64,000 nt of DNA from NCBI RefSeq assembly GCF_004834005.1, contig NZ_STFF01000010.1:151684-215683 (forward strand). The letters run 5' to 3'. Made by a program: the position numbers and the translations under genes. Under the pieces are notes generated by a model. That model saw only the letters and a program-made list of their open reading frames with translations, made no database searches and had not been told where the DNA came from. The DNA is from Niastella caeni (lineage in GTDB: Bacteria > Bacteroidota > Bacteroidia > Chitinophagales > Chitinophagaceae). Every line of letters begins with the position of its first letter. The stretch's first letter is position 1. This document shows, one piece after another, positions 1 to 8,490 of the stretch.

Positions 1-839
1 TTGTCTCTTGAGCTACCCCATGCTTGTAAAATTTTAACTTTACTCCAATCAGGCTCTTCGTTTTTATGTTCTATTGTAAACTTTGTTATTAAATCTATAA
101 ATTGATTTCGTAAAGATCGGGTATAGTAGGTAACCCCGATTGTCCATTCGGGGAATTTAGAATGCAAATAGGCTACTTTTAAGGCTAAAATTATCGTTTT
201 TCCTGAACCAGCTAACCCTCTAATTCTTTGAATGCCATCTACCGTTTCAATTACAGCTTTACTTTGTCTTCTATCTAAGTTAGCTATTGATTTCTCCAAT
301 TCATTCAGTATTGCACCTTTTGAATTTGAATTTGAAACTTTTCTAGGGGGCCTAGATTTTAATTTCGTAATAGCCTGTACTGCTTGAACTAGTTTTCTAT
401 AGTCATCATACAGCAAATCTTCTTGGACATTATTATTAAAAAATGTGGATAGGTCTTTGCCCTCAATAATAACATCTTCTTTTTTATACTTTAGTGGCCA
501 GGATGGCGCAATAGTAAGTACATTGAGATTTGCTTTTAGTTTACCTCTTTTTGCAGCCAACTCTTTATACCCTATCAACCTTTGTAACATCGAATTGTAA
601 AGGCTGTCTCTTATTTCATCTCGTTCCGAGAATTCTGGCTCCTCAACAACATCAAATGCAATCACTCCATGGTTGCTTGTTATTAATAAAGCATCTAAAG
701 ATGTATTATCATCAAACGAACTTATAATTGGATACCCTGTATATAGTACGCCTTCTTCAATATTAGAATTCTCAACGAAATCAATTAAAGCGTCAGTTGA
801 TGCTGGCTTTGAAGCTGCACCTCTTATTATGTCTATCAT
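1..839 (-). CDS. Superfamily-1-type helicase/ATPase, 3' part off the window
   Basis: Partial gene running off the left edge; 279 codons are visible without a stop from the ATG at 839, and an in-frame TAA lies just upstream, fixing this as the first ATG. A Walker A motif, GLAGSGKT, sits at residues 208-215, preceded by a Q-motif-like RRQSKAV near 190-196. This arrangement is typical of UvrD/Rep-like ATP-binding helicases of defence islands. Residues about 48-66 (LDALLI...GVIAFDV) look like the first strands of a nuclease-type N-terminal domain such as NERD, but the usual catalytic lysine after the second strand is not evident. It follows the XRE gene on the same strand by 105 bp, so the two are probably co-transcribed. 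Family membership is inferred from the N-terminal third only; DEAD/DEAH helicases with a similar P-loop are an alternative. Confidence 0.7.
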   Translation of the reverse strand, partial: MIDIIRGAASKPASTDALIDFVENSNIEEGVLYTGYPIISSFDDNTSLDALLITSNHGVIAFDVVEEPEFSERDEIRDSLYNSMLQRLIGYKELAAKRGKLKANLNVLTIAPSWPLKYKKEDVIIEGKDLSTFFNNNVQEDLLYDDYRKLVQAVQAITKLKSRPPRKVSNSNSKGAILNELEKSIANLDRRQSKAVIETVDGIQRIRGLAGSGKTIILALKVAYLHSKFPEWTIGVTYYTRSLRNQFIDLITKFTIEHKNEEPDWSKVKILQAWGSSRD

Positions 840-944
840 AAAATCGCACAATTAATCAAAAATGGAACATTTAAAATAATGAAATTAGATCAATTTGGAA
901 ATATTGAAGTTCAGTTAGTTTTAGCTGAATCAATATGCTTAAAT

Positions 945-1172
945 TTATAAACTTTCAATCTTTTTGTGAAAATCAGATAAGGTAATTTTGAAATATTTGC
1001 ATAAAGCCGCTAATGTGCTAACCGTCAGATTTGCCTTCGCCGTTTCAATCCGGCCAATATGGATATTTATATCATTATACACTTCTTCCTGAGATACTCC
1101 TTTTTCTTCTCGTAATTCCTTGATGACAATCGCTATTTTCTGTAATAATTTATTATCTCTTATCTGGCTCAT
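945..1172 (-). CDS. Small XRE-family HTH regulator
   Basis: Seventy-five residues forming a single helix-turn-helix domain, about residues 10-66. The pattern LREEKGVSQEEVYNDI, then a recognition segment and LAALCKYFKITLSDF, is the classic Cro/C1 fold seen in restriction-modification controllers. No other domain is present, so it should bind DNA as a dimer and probably autoregulates. It lies immediately upstream of the partial helicase on the same strand, which suggests it controls that module. The recognition helix is unusual (NDINIHIGRIETAKANL), with the conserved glutamine replaced. Confidence 0.85.
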   Translation of the reverse strand: MSQIRDNKLLQKIAIVIKELREEKGVSQEEVYNDINIHIGRIETAKANLTVSTLAALCKYFKITLSDFHKKIESL

Positions 1173-1301
1173 ATATGAGTCAAGATGTGAATAAAGAATT
1201 ACCTGGTTAATGACGAATATGTCATTATTTGTATTAAATTTAGTGTACTAACGTATTCTTGAATGAAGTACTTCAAGTAAAACAGGGTACTTACGAGGCT
1301 C

Positions 1302-1442
1302 GCCACACGAATCTTACTAATTCCCAAATGCGAGGTAAGTAAAGCGCCCAATCCTTATATTGCACTATAGGGTTGGGCCTACTTATGTCTTTTCGCATTT
1401 GGCTACCGTAAGGTGGTGGGCTTAGTCAGAGCCCGGTGTGGC
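1302..1442. other. Nested palindrome, candidate structured RNA or mobile-element end
   Basis: Within the 545-bp gap between the XRE and AbiV genes, successive inverted segments nest inside each other. 1302-1308 (GCCACAC) pairs with 1436-1442; 1313-1317 (CTTAC) with 1408-1412; 1324-1333 (CCAAATGCGA) with 1393-1402; 1336-1341 (TAAGTA) with 1380-1385; 1346-1354 with 1370-1378 (one G-U). A side hairpin is at 1418-1422/1430-1434. The remainder of the gap shows no coding potential. The strand of any transcript is unknown. No reverse transcriptase, TnpB or transposase is adjacent, so a retron, omega RNA or IS end cannot be claimed. Confidence 0.6.
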
Positions 1443-1717
1443 AAAGGACAGGTGGGTTCCAACCCTTTAGTATTCTGGCCCTTTTAAATCCGCCTCAGAA
1501 CCTTCCTTTCTTTTAGGCTCATCAAACCATATCATGTAACCTAAAATCTTTTCGCATGAATGAGCCATTAACTACTCGGAGGTACACATATAACGGGTGA
1601 AATCCTTGAACAGCGAAAACGGTATCCACAACAAGTACTGTTTTAATGTTTGATAATTGTACAACCAAAATAGGAAACCAATATCAATACATTTCGTCAG
1701 GCATCTGCAAATATCGT

Positions 1718-2539
1718 TTAGTCCGGTGTTTGTTTGGAAGGAGGAACAGTAGTTTGCTGGAATGTATGCGGGTTGCTTAGATAGGCCAACGTCAATGCAA
1801 ACGGGTCATTCTTATATGATTTTAACTGTTCAAGCCAATTTTCGATCGATGTGTACCGGCCCTTGGTCTTCATGTCGTTCATCGTTTGCTCAATAAAGTT
1901 TTTGAATTCTGGGTTGCCTTCCCGGATAGACGCTATGAGGCCAATACATATATCCTTGGCTTTACTGAACCGTTCCCTAGCGTGATTATAATCCTCCAGG
2001 GTAAGGTCCGATGGGACAATTAGAAACTCATCGTAGTCAGAATAAAATCCATTCTGGCGCAACTTATCTACTTTGCTAAACCAGTGAAATTCGCGCTTAA
2101 ACTGGTTGACTTTTTTAATTCCGTAGTACTTCAACAAGCGGGTGAAATCCGGATCGTCTTTTTTGTACATCACCATCCATTCCATGATAAGGGTAGGATT
2201 GGATTGAAGTAGTAAAATGAAACCCTTTAATTCATCCATGAGCAAGCCCATGGCATACATGATATAAACTACCAGGTAACGCATGGTATGTGACTTGAAT
2301 AAGGCTTTCATACCTTTAAGATTGCGTAGCTTAAAGCCCAGGCTATCTAAAAACAAAATCGTTCCTTTCACCAGTTCTTCGCTGCTGATAATCATCATCG
2401 AAATCGCATACCCATAGTCCTGTTGATGTGTAGCGGCTGCCTGCGCGTTTTCCCAGTGTTTATTGGCTTCGGATAGTATTGCATCTGATGCAGTCCTGCA
2501 TTCTGCCATACTTAGATTCCCAAATGATTTTCCTGTCAT
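1718..2539 (-). CDS. AbiV-like HEPN abortive-infection protein
   Basis: About 273 residues. The N-terminal half has the AbiV pattern: a helix of small residues (ASDAILSEANKHWENAQAA), then YGYAISMMIISSEELVKG, matching the family's ..A..L...EE.gK.. signature, and a KSHTMRY segment at the position of the family's K-x-H motif. The C-terminal part carries NGFYSDYDEFLIVPSDLT, also typical. AbiV proteins are HEPN-like factors that in lactococci block phage translation; a similar toxin-like role here is inference. I start it at the methionine at 2539 because the longer open frame, to 2620, would overlap the divergent nuclease gene and adds an unrelated leader. It is transcribed away from that gene with about 70 bp between the starts. 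Confidence 0.72.
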   Translation of the reverse strand: MTGKSFGNLSMAECRTASDAILSEANKHWENAQAAATHQQDYGYAISMMIISSEELVKGTILFLDSLGFKLRNLKGMKALFKSHTMRYLVVYIMYAMGLLMDELKGFILLLQSNPTLIMEWMVMYKKDDPDFTRLLKYYGIKKVNQFKREFHWFSKVDKLRQNGFYSDYDEFLIVPSDLTLEDYNHARERFSKAKDICIGLIASIREGNPEFKNFIEQTMNDMKTKGRYTSIENWLEQLKSYKNDPFALTLAYLSNPHTFQQTTVPPSKQTPD

Positions 2540-2608
2540 TTTCGTTAAATTATACTTACACAATATAAAGGAAGTTATCGACACCCAAGCAGTGCTCAAC
2601 CATCGCCG

Positions 2609-3559
2609 ATGGTTAGACAATTTGCCAGAACACCGCTTTTTGAGGACAAAGACCTGACGATGTGGGGCAAAGGCATTGAACTAAATATTGGCGCGTTACA
2701 TTCAATCTGGTATGAATTAAATGCTTTGGCACAATGGGACGAAAGCAAAATGAGTAAACATCGGACAGCCATTGAGTTTACTCGATTCAAACTCCAGGGC
2801 CAATTGATCGCGGTTGTTAAATTCTTTTTATTCGATTGCAATGAAATGATTTTTCTGAGCATGAAGCATGATATACAGATTCAATTACAGAAAATGGACC
2901 TTCAGTTAGAAAAGGGTGCGTATTTATTAAAAGCTCAAAAGGGCATTTTGTTGCAAAAAGACCAGTTATGGGAGTCGGTATTCATGCGCTTGATTGAATT
3001 TTTAGATATAGAACTTGCTCATTTCCGCGCCTTGAAGGAACACGAGCGCGTAGATGCCACCAATGAGCTCATCTGTACATTTCTGGCGGATAGCAATTCC
3101 CGAATCTCTAGTGGCAGGCTATTGGGATTTTTGCTGACGGATCAAATAGATTGTTTTTGCGCAGATTTGAAGGAATTTGCGATGCGGGTACTCAGTACGC
3201 ACGATGTTGGCGGAAAGGATCCTGAAAAGGTATATCATTTATTTTTGGTGGGCATCTTCTCTGCTTTCGCACACCAGTATGAACTCTCTTCCAACCGCGA
3301 GGTGGGGCTCGGCCGGTTTGACATCTGTTTAAGGCCGTACATCCTGGGTAATAAGGGGTTAATTTTTGAAGTAAAACGCGCTAACAGTAATAAAGAACCG
3401 GTGGTGAAACAATTACTCCAATCCGCACTCGAACAAGTGCAGATAAAGAAATACTCGTATGAATTGAAAGGGGGAGGTGCGCAGGAATTCACGGCAATTG
3501 CGGCCGTTTTTTTCGGCAAGGAACTGTTTTTTAAATATGCAGTTGTACCTATTCCTTAA
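2609..3559 (+). CDS. Stand-alone PD-(D/E)XK nuclease-domain protein
   Basis: 316 residues. The C-terminal 110 match the nuclease domain usually found behind an AAA-ATPase module in Bacteroidota proteins (DUF1703/PDDEXK_9): YHLFLVGIFSAF at 209-220, SSNREVGLGRFDICL at 227-241 with D238, and IFEVKRA at 252-258 with the E254-x-K256 pair. The catalytic residues look intact. The N-terminal 200 residues are helical, contain no P-loop and are unlike the standard ATPase, so this is a shortened or rebuilt version. The start could also be the methionine at 2660. It is divergent from the AbiV-like gene; shared promoter DNA between 2540 and 2608 suggests joint expression, possibly as a two-gene defence unit, which is inference. 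Confidence 0.68.
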   Translation: MVRQFARTPLFEDKDLTMWGKGIELNIGALHSIWYELNALAQWDESKMSKHRTAIEFTRFKLQGQLIAVVKFFLFDCNEMIFLSMKHDIQIQLQKMDLQLEKGAYLLKAQKGILLQKDQLWESVFMRLIEFLDIELAHFRALKEHERVDATNELICTFLADSNSRISSGRLLGFLLTDQIDCFCADLKEFAMRVLSTHDVGGKDPEKVYHLFLVGIFSAFAHQYELSSNREVGLGRFDICLRPYILGNKGLIFEVKRANSNKEPVVKQLLQSALEQVQIKKYSYELKGGGAQEFTAIAAVFFGKELFFKYAVVPIP

Positions 3560-4065
3560 TATTAAATACTTTTCCCGTAATTAATTAATAATTAATTATT
3601 TATATATTAGGCAATTTTTCTAATTTCTCCAAATCATGTATAAAATGGCTCAAAAAATGTACCGACGGGTCACATCAACCGCCGAAGTTTTAACGAAGGC
3701 AGTCAAATAAGTCAAATAAAAGTAGGTCGAGAGGCCTGCTTTTTTAGTTTTTTGAATTCCTAAATGGTACGATTCAAACAAAGTTGGTCATCTCATAGGG
3801 CGACAGGTTGTAAATAATTATCACCGGTATGCAAAACTAAAATCGGAATGGCCGACTAAAAAGAGAAATACCCGGTCGTTTGTACCGAGCTATCAATTGG
3901 GTAGATGGTTACCCGGGGTTGTGTATACTTTTAATCAGAGGAATGGACAGAAGGCTAAAGATAAAAGCCAAAGCACAGATAGAATTGAATACCTAAGAAC
4001 TTGTCAGCTCAATCAACGTGTCAGGTTTATCAACTCAAAACCTACTGTTTAAATAATCCGGATCA
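3560..4065. other. Gap without a gene
   Basis: No convincing coding frame. It holds a weak hairpin followed by T residues at 3717-3745 and otherwise AT-rich sequence. The short open frame at 4001-4192 overlaps the end of the membrane-protein gene on the opposite strand and has no features of its own. Confidence 0.6.
3717..3745 (+). terminator. Probable rho-independent terminator
   Basis: AGTAGG at 3721-3726 pairs with CCTGCT at 3735-3740 (one G-U pair), extended by flanking A/T pairs, and a run of T follows. It lies about 160 bp beyond the nuclease gene and may end its transcript, or mark an old insertion boundary. Confidence 0.5.
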
Positions 4066-4719
4066 CTATATAGGATTGCCACCTGTATTTACAATTCCCT
4101 TTAACATTTCGGCCCTTTCCTTGGCTGAAAGGCTAGATATTTTATACAACCTAGAAAGGTTCTGTTTTAACTTGTCCTTGTCTGATCCATAAAGCTTGTT
4201 TAGGAGTTCTGCCGATGAATCGTTGGCAGGGAGAAGGGGTGTGGCGCTAAGCTTGCACTTGACATAATATATAATTATTAGCGTAGGAGCTTGAAATTGC
4301 GATCGTTTGCACTTGGTTGGTTCCTGTACTTGTGCAACCAATCTTTCTTGTTCCCCCAAAACCACCTCAAGTTTTGGAAGGAAATTATAATAGAATGATG
4401 GCAAATAAATAAATGCCGTTAGGCTAAATAAAGCAGGAAGGCCACCAATTAAAATAGCGGGAAGCATGGGGCGCCAGCTATTATAATACGTTAGTGTTAG
4501 TAGTACGCTAATGGTCATAATTAGTCCAAAATGTATCAAAACCTCTCTAAACCAATAAGTTCCGATTACCAATATTTGGGTAGCCTTAAAATTCCAGGTG
4601 GGATTTAACTTAAGGCGTTTCTCATGTTCCGCTATAAATAGCGATCTTATGGTTGTAATGTTTAATGTGTGTTCCCTCGTTATAAAGGATGTCATATTCC
4701 TCAGATTCACTCTTCGCAT
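4066..4719 (-). CDS. Unknown two-helix membrane protein
   Basis: 217 residues, family not recognised. Two hydrophobic segments at about 55-78 and 86-110 are separated by a short polar turn, giving a hairpin in the inner membrane with both long ends probably cytoplasmic. The C-terminal 55 residues are polar and helical, with LLNKLYGSDKDKLKQNL followed by SSLSAKERAEMLKGI, a compact module that could mediate protein contacts. It points toward the nuclease gene and away from hamA, with 150 bp between its start and the hamA start. Position inside a defence island suggests an accessory or mobile-element role, but nothing in the sequence proves it. The start could be eight residues downstream. Confidence 0.55.
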   Translation of the reverse strand: MRRVNLRNMTSFITREHTLNITTIRSLFIAEHEKRLKLNPTWNFKATQILVIGTYWFREVLIHFGLIMTISVLLTLTYYNSWRPMLPAILIGGLPALFSLTAFIYLPSFYYNFLPKLEVVLGEQERLVAQVQEPTKCKRSQFQAPTLIIIYYVKCKLSATPLLPANDSSAELLNKLYGSDKDKLKQNLSRLYKISSLSAKERAEMLKGIVNTGGNPI

Positions 4720-4870
4720 ATACTAACGGTTTCTACTTAAAGTTAGAAAAATTAATTCATATCAACCGGTTAATGGTTTCACATTAAATGAAATTTATTT
4801 ATCTTAAAGTCCCTAAATGTACTAACATAAAAGTCAACAAGTTTGATCTCAAATAAGCACTCCCTAAACA

Positions 4871-5800
4871 ATGATTCAAACTTCTATAAAACAGGATTTT
4901 CTCGAATTGTTCTACTCCGATATTTCAAATTACTCACTCGAGAATGGCAATAAATTGAACGTATTTACATTGAGAATCATTAATAATCAATTCGCTTATG
5001 AGCAATTAGTAGAATTATTGGGAAACAAACTATATCATTTCGCACTATCTAGGTCGGAAGTGGAAACTCTAAAACAAAAGGATCAGTTAAATACCTTAAT
5101 TACAAAAGCGAAGGCAAAACTTAGAGAGTATATTGAGAAAGAAGATGCCGGTGCAAGAGCAGGTCAAAACGAGGGCGGTGAGTTAGGTGAATTGCTTTTG
5201 TATTGCCTGTTAGAATGTCATTTAGACGCTCCAAAAATACTAAGTAAGCTCGAAATAAAGACGTCCAATCAAATGTATGTTAATGGGGCGGATGGAGTAC
5301 ATTTATTAAAAGTGAACAGCCGTGATTACCAGGTATTGTTTGGCGAGTCTAAGCTACATGCCGATCTTTCGAAAGGCATCTACGAAGCGTTTTCGTCAAT
5401 TGCCACACTACTAGAAAACCGTAAAAACAAGTTGTTTTTTGAGATTGATCTGGTCAATAGTCAACTTGTCAAAGAAGTGTTTGATGATAATACTTATCAG
5501 TTTCTAAAAAAGATACTTCTGCCAAGTGCTCAGGAGGACCAAACGAACATTGACTATTCATTTGGGATTTTTCTGGGCTTCAACATAAATATAACTGCTG
5601 AAGAGAAACGCAAATCTAATTCTGATTTTAGGAAAGATATTAGGGAGCGAATTAAAGTAGAAATAGAAGATAACCTATCTACAATAAATTACCAAATCAG
5701 AAAGCAGAACTTTTCCGGATATAATTTTTACGTTTATATTATACCTTTTAGTGAATTAACCGTTAACCGAGTGGAAATTCTAAATAGACTTGCGCAATGA
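4871..5800 (+). CDS. hamA: Hachiman defence protein HamA (DUF1837 nuclease)
   Basis: 309 residues. The central region carries the HamA signature: GELGELLLYCLLECHL at 103-118, then VNGADGVHLL at 137-146 and VLFGESKLH at 155-163. E107, D141, E159 and K161 form a PD-(D/E)XK-type active site. In characterised Hachiman systems HamA is a DNA nuclease held inactive by the helicase HamB and released by phage-altered DNA. The stop codon overlaps the hamB start by four bases (ATGA at 5797-5800), consistent with coupled translation and a tight complex. Length is near the usual 250-300 residues for the family. The upstream 150 bp is AT-rich and holds the promoter, shared with the divergent membrane-protein gene. 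Confidence 0.9.
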   Translation: MIQTSIKQDFLELFYSDISNYSLENGNKLNVFTLRIINNQFAYEQLVELLGNKLYHFALSRSEVETLKQKDQLNTLITKAKAKLREYIEKEDAGARAGQNEGGELGELLLYCLLECHLDAPKILSKLEIKTSNQMYVNGADGVHLLKVNSRDYQVLFGESKLHADLSKGIYEAFSSIATLLENRKNKLFFEIDLVNSQLVKEVFDDNTYQFLKKILLPSAQEDQTNIDYSFGIFLGFNINITAEEKRKSNSDFRKDIRERIKVEIEDNLSTINYQIRKQNFSGYNFYVYIIPFSELTVNRVEILNRLAQ

Positions 5801-8382
5801 TGGAGGCACTAATAGATAAACTAACTGTCGAAATTTTACATGAACCGTATTTTTATAGTTTAGTGGATAAGTGTGCACAACTCTATGCTTCAAAAGAATT
5901 TGATTTCAATAGCAATTTGACTGATAATGAATTGCTGTCGGCGAAAGAGCTAAAAGACTCCTTGAAATATGCCGATCTATTGTCGAACTCGTCCGATGTT
6001 GTCGCGCGCGAATACGCCTACCAGATTATAACCCATTTGAACTCTGCATTTGCGCAAAATCCATTTTATAAAACTGTTTCTAAAACAGTTTATTCGAAAC
6101 TCGGCAACTTTCCGGCGATTAACTACCTAGAGACCAGAAACGGGAATTCCGCAGAGGTACCCTTCGAGCGTTTGTTAGAGATGGAATCAAAAAAGATTTT
6201 ACAAGCGGTACCGAATCAAGATGGGTATGTGTTTACTGATGCACAATACAAGCTTTTCTCTCGTTTGATTTCAAGCACTCAATTTAGTTTTTCCGGCCCG
6301 ACATCTATGGGTAAGTCTTTTGTTATCAAGTGTTTTATTAAGAGTATCATTAGAAATATACCATGTGAAAATATGGTAATACTCGTGCCTACAAGGGCGT
6401 TGATAAATCAATTTGCCCTGGATTTAAAAAAAGATTTGGATGCAGATCTTCGGAACTATAGGTATAAAATCATTACAAATTCCAGTGTAACTGAGTTAAC
6501 GGAAGAGAGTTTTAGCTATATAATGGTGCTTACGCCAGAACGACTAATATCATTTTTGTCCAATGACCAGCAGACGCCAGTGGGTTTCCTGTTTGTCGAC
6601 GAAGCGCATAAGCTTGCACAGCTAAAAGATACACGGAGTGTTACAACTTATAGTGCAATCGAAAAAGCGCTGTTAAAATTCGGTCGCAATCTAAAGCTTT
6701 ATTTCTCTTCACCTAATGTATCGAACCCTGAGGTGTTCCTCGACTTATTTAACAGAAATATAGGTGATAGTACTTTCAAAACTGAGGAGTCACCAGTAAC
6801 GCAGAATATCTATTTTATAGATTTATTGGAAAAGCGGGTTGAATCAATCCAACGGAACGCGACTCAAAATCGAATTATTCCTTTTGACAGTCGTTTTAAT
6901 TCCGTTAACGACGTTATTACATTAATGGGTAACGGCCAGAATAACTTAATCTATAATAATAGCAAGCAAAAAACAATCAATGTAGCCAAAACATTTGCTG
7001 ATTCGAGTTCGATGATAGTCAATTTGCATTCCGAAGTTGTCAAAGCCATTGTTCAAATCAGAGAATATGTGCACCCTGAATATTATCTAGCGGATTTATT
7101 AACAAAAAAGGTCGCTTATCACCATGGAAAACTACCACAGTTAATCAGAAATCTAATTGAGCATCTATATAAAAATGAATTGGTGTCATATGTATTCTGC
7201 ACCTCAACCTTATTGGAAGGTGTAAATATGCCAACAAAAAACCTTTTTATACTTAATAACCAAAATGGTTTAAACAAACTGGAGGATATTGATTTTTGGA
7301 ATTTGGTAGGGCGTGCAGGTCGTTTAAATGTTGAATTGTCAGGAAATATTTATTGCATACGGCATGAGGACTGTAATTGGGATAATAAGGATGTAATCTT
7401 ACAAAAAAAAGCGATAGCCATTACACCGACGGTAATTTCCAGGATCGACAATAATCTCAAAAAAATTGAGAGACTTTTATTGGAACAGGAGATATCTGGT
7501 TCACAAATTGAGAAAGAGGTATTAAAATATATAGCAAATATTATTTCTATAGACAGTCTACAAACTAAGTCAACATATCAAAGTCCGATCATAAACAAAT
7601 TAATTCAGGAAAAAAAGGAGAAAATCATTCAGATCGCACAATGGCAGGGACAAAATATTAATGTGCCATTCCGCATATTAAATGGAAACCCGTCGATTAG
7701 CATTACTATCCAGCAAAAGGTTTATAACCAACTGTCAGACGATCACAGAATGGGAGTCAATATTTTGCTTCCAAGCAGTAACAGTGAAAGGTTTTACGAA
7801 ACTTGCAGAGCATTACTTGAAAAGTTCTACGAACTCTATAATTGGTCAACAGCAGAAAGAAAGTTACGCAATAGGAATAGTCTCACCTATTATGCGGTTC
7901 TAATGACTCAATGGATTAAAGGATTTAACTTGAGTCAGATTATCCAACAGTCTATTGATTATTACGGCACTAACAGTAGCAAGATTGAAGTTAATTATAA
8001 TGAGTATGTGCCTTTCGAAAAAGGTAATGTACAACATATTAATATCGTGATAGAAAATATTATCGATGATATTGAACATGTTCTGCGGTTTTTATTAGAA
8101 AAGTATTTTAATCATTATTATCAGGTACTTCTCAATATCCTCGGTGAGAACCATGCTGGTGAGAATTGGGCAAATCTTTTGGAATATGGAACCCAAAACA
8201 GAGTGGTGATTGCCTTGCAGAATATCGGTTTATCACGTCATACTGCTCTGTCGGTGTATGCCCGCGGTCGCAGCTATTTAAATATAGAAGATGGTAAATT
8301 AAAGGAAATTAACAAAGAGGGCTTATTGCGAATATTCAGTTCAACCTCTATTGAATATGATGAGGTTCAAAAAATGCTTTAG
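5797..8382 (+). CDS. hamB: Hachiman defence helicase HamB
   Basis: 861 residues, a superfamily-2 helicase. Walker A is GPTSMGKS at 167-174, motif Ia VPTRALINQF at 197-206, the DEAH box VDEAHKL at 267-273, and motif VI LVGRAGRLN near 502-510. An N-terminal 140-residue helical region and a long C-terminal half (about 530-861) flank the motor, as expected for HamB. The family unwinds or scans DNA and gates the HamA nuclease. All ATPase motifs look intact, so the system is likely functional. It overlaps hamA by four bases, and the next gene, a RelA/SpoT protein, starts 108 bp later on the same strand. The coding sequence is clearly more AT-rich than the glycan locus, consistent with transfer. Confidence 0.9.
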   Translation: MMEALIDKLTVEILHEPYFYSLVDKCAQLYASKEFDFNSNLTDNELLSAKELKDSLKYADLLSNSSDVVAREYAYQIITHLNSAFAQNPFYKTVSKTVYSKLGNFPAINYLETRNGNSAEVPFERLLEMESKKILQAVPNQDGYVFTDAQYKLFSRLISSTQFSFSGPTSMGKSFVIKCFIKSIIRNIPCENMVILVPTRALINQFALDLKKDLDADLRNYRYKIITNSSVTELTEESFSYIMVLTPERLISFLSNDQQTPVGFLFVDEAHKLAQLKDTRSVTTYSAIEKALLKFGRNLKLYFSSPNVSNPEVFLDLFNRNIGDSTFKTEESPVTQNIYFIDLLEKRVESIQRNATQNRIIPFDSRFNSVNDVITLMGNGQNNLIYNNSKQKTINVAKTFADSSSMIVNLHSEVVKAIVQIREYVHPEYYLADLLTKKVAYHHGKLPQLIRNLIEHLYKNELVSYVFCTSTLLEGVNMPTKNLFILNNQNGLNKLEDIDFWNLVGRAGRLNVELSGNIYCIRHEDCNWDNKDVILQKKAIAITPTVISRIDNNLKKIERLLLEQEISGSQIEKEVLKYIANIISIDSLQTKSTYQSPIINKLIQEKKEKIIQIAQWQGQNINVPFRILNGNPSISITIQQKVYNQLSDDHRMGVNILLPSSNSERFYETCRALLEKFYELYNWSTAERKLRNRNSLTYYAVLMTQWIKGFNLSQIIQQSIDYYGTNSSKIEVNYNEYVPFEKGNVQHINIVIENIIDDIEHVLRFLLEKYFNHYYQVLLNILGENHAGENWANLLEYGTQNRVVIALQNIGLSRHTALSVYARGRSYLNIEDGKLKEINKEGLLRIFSSTSIEYDEVQKML

Positions 8383-8490
8383 ATTTTTAAGATGGTTTAA
8401 CCTGTATGGGATGTAACAAAATTTATTGATTATCATTAAAAGAACAAAAAGCTATTTATATTAAAGAATTGATAAAAATTATAAAACGAC

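Noticed and set aside
1302..1442. Retron ncRNA, integron attC site or omega RNA
   Set aside because: No reverse transcriptase, integron integrase or TnpB gene is near, and the order of stems does not fit a retron msr-msd layout convincingly.
2540..2620. N-terminal extension of the AbiV-like gene
   Set aside because: Would overlap the start of the divergent nuclease gene and adds a hydrophobic leader not expected in the family.
4001..4192. 63-residue frame
   Set aside because: Mostly antisense to the C-terminus of the membrane-protein gene, with no features of its own.
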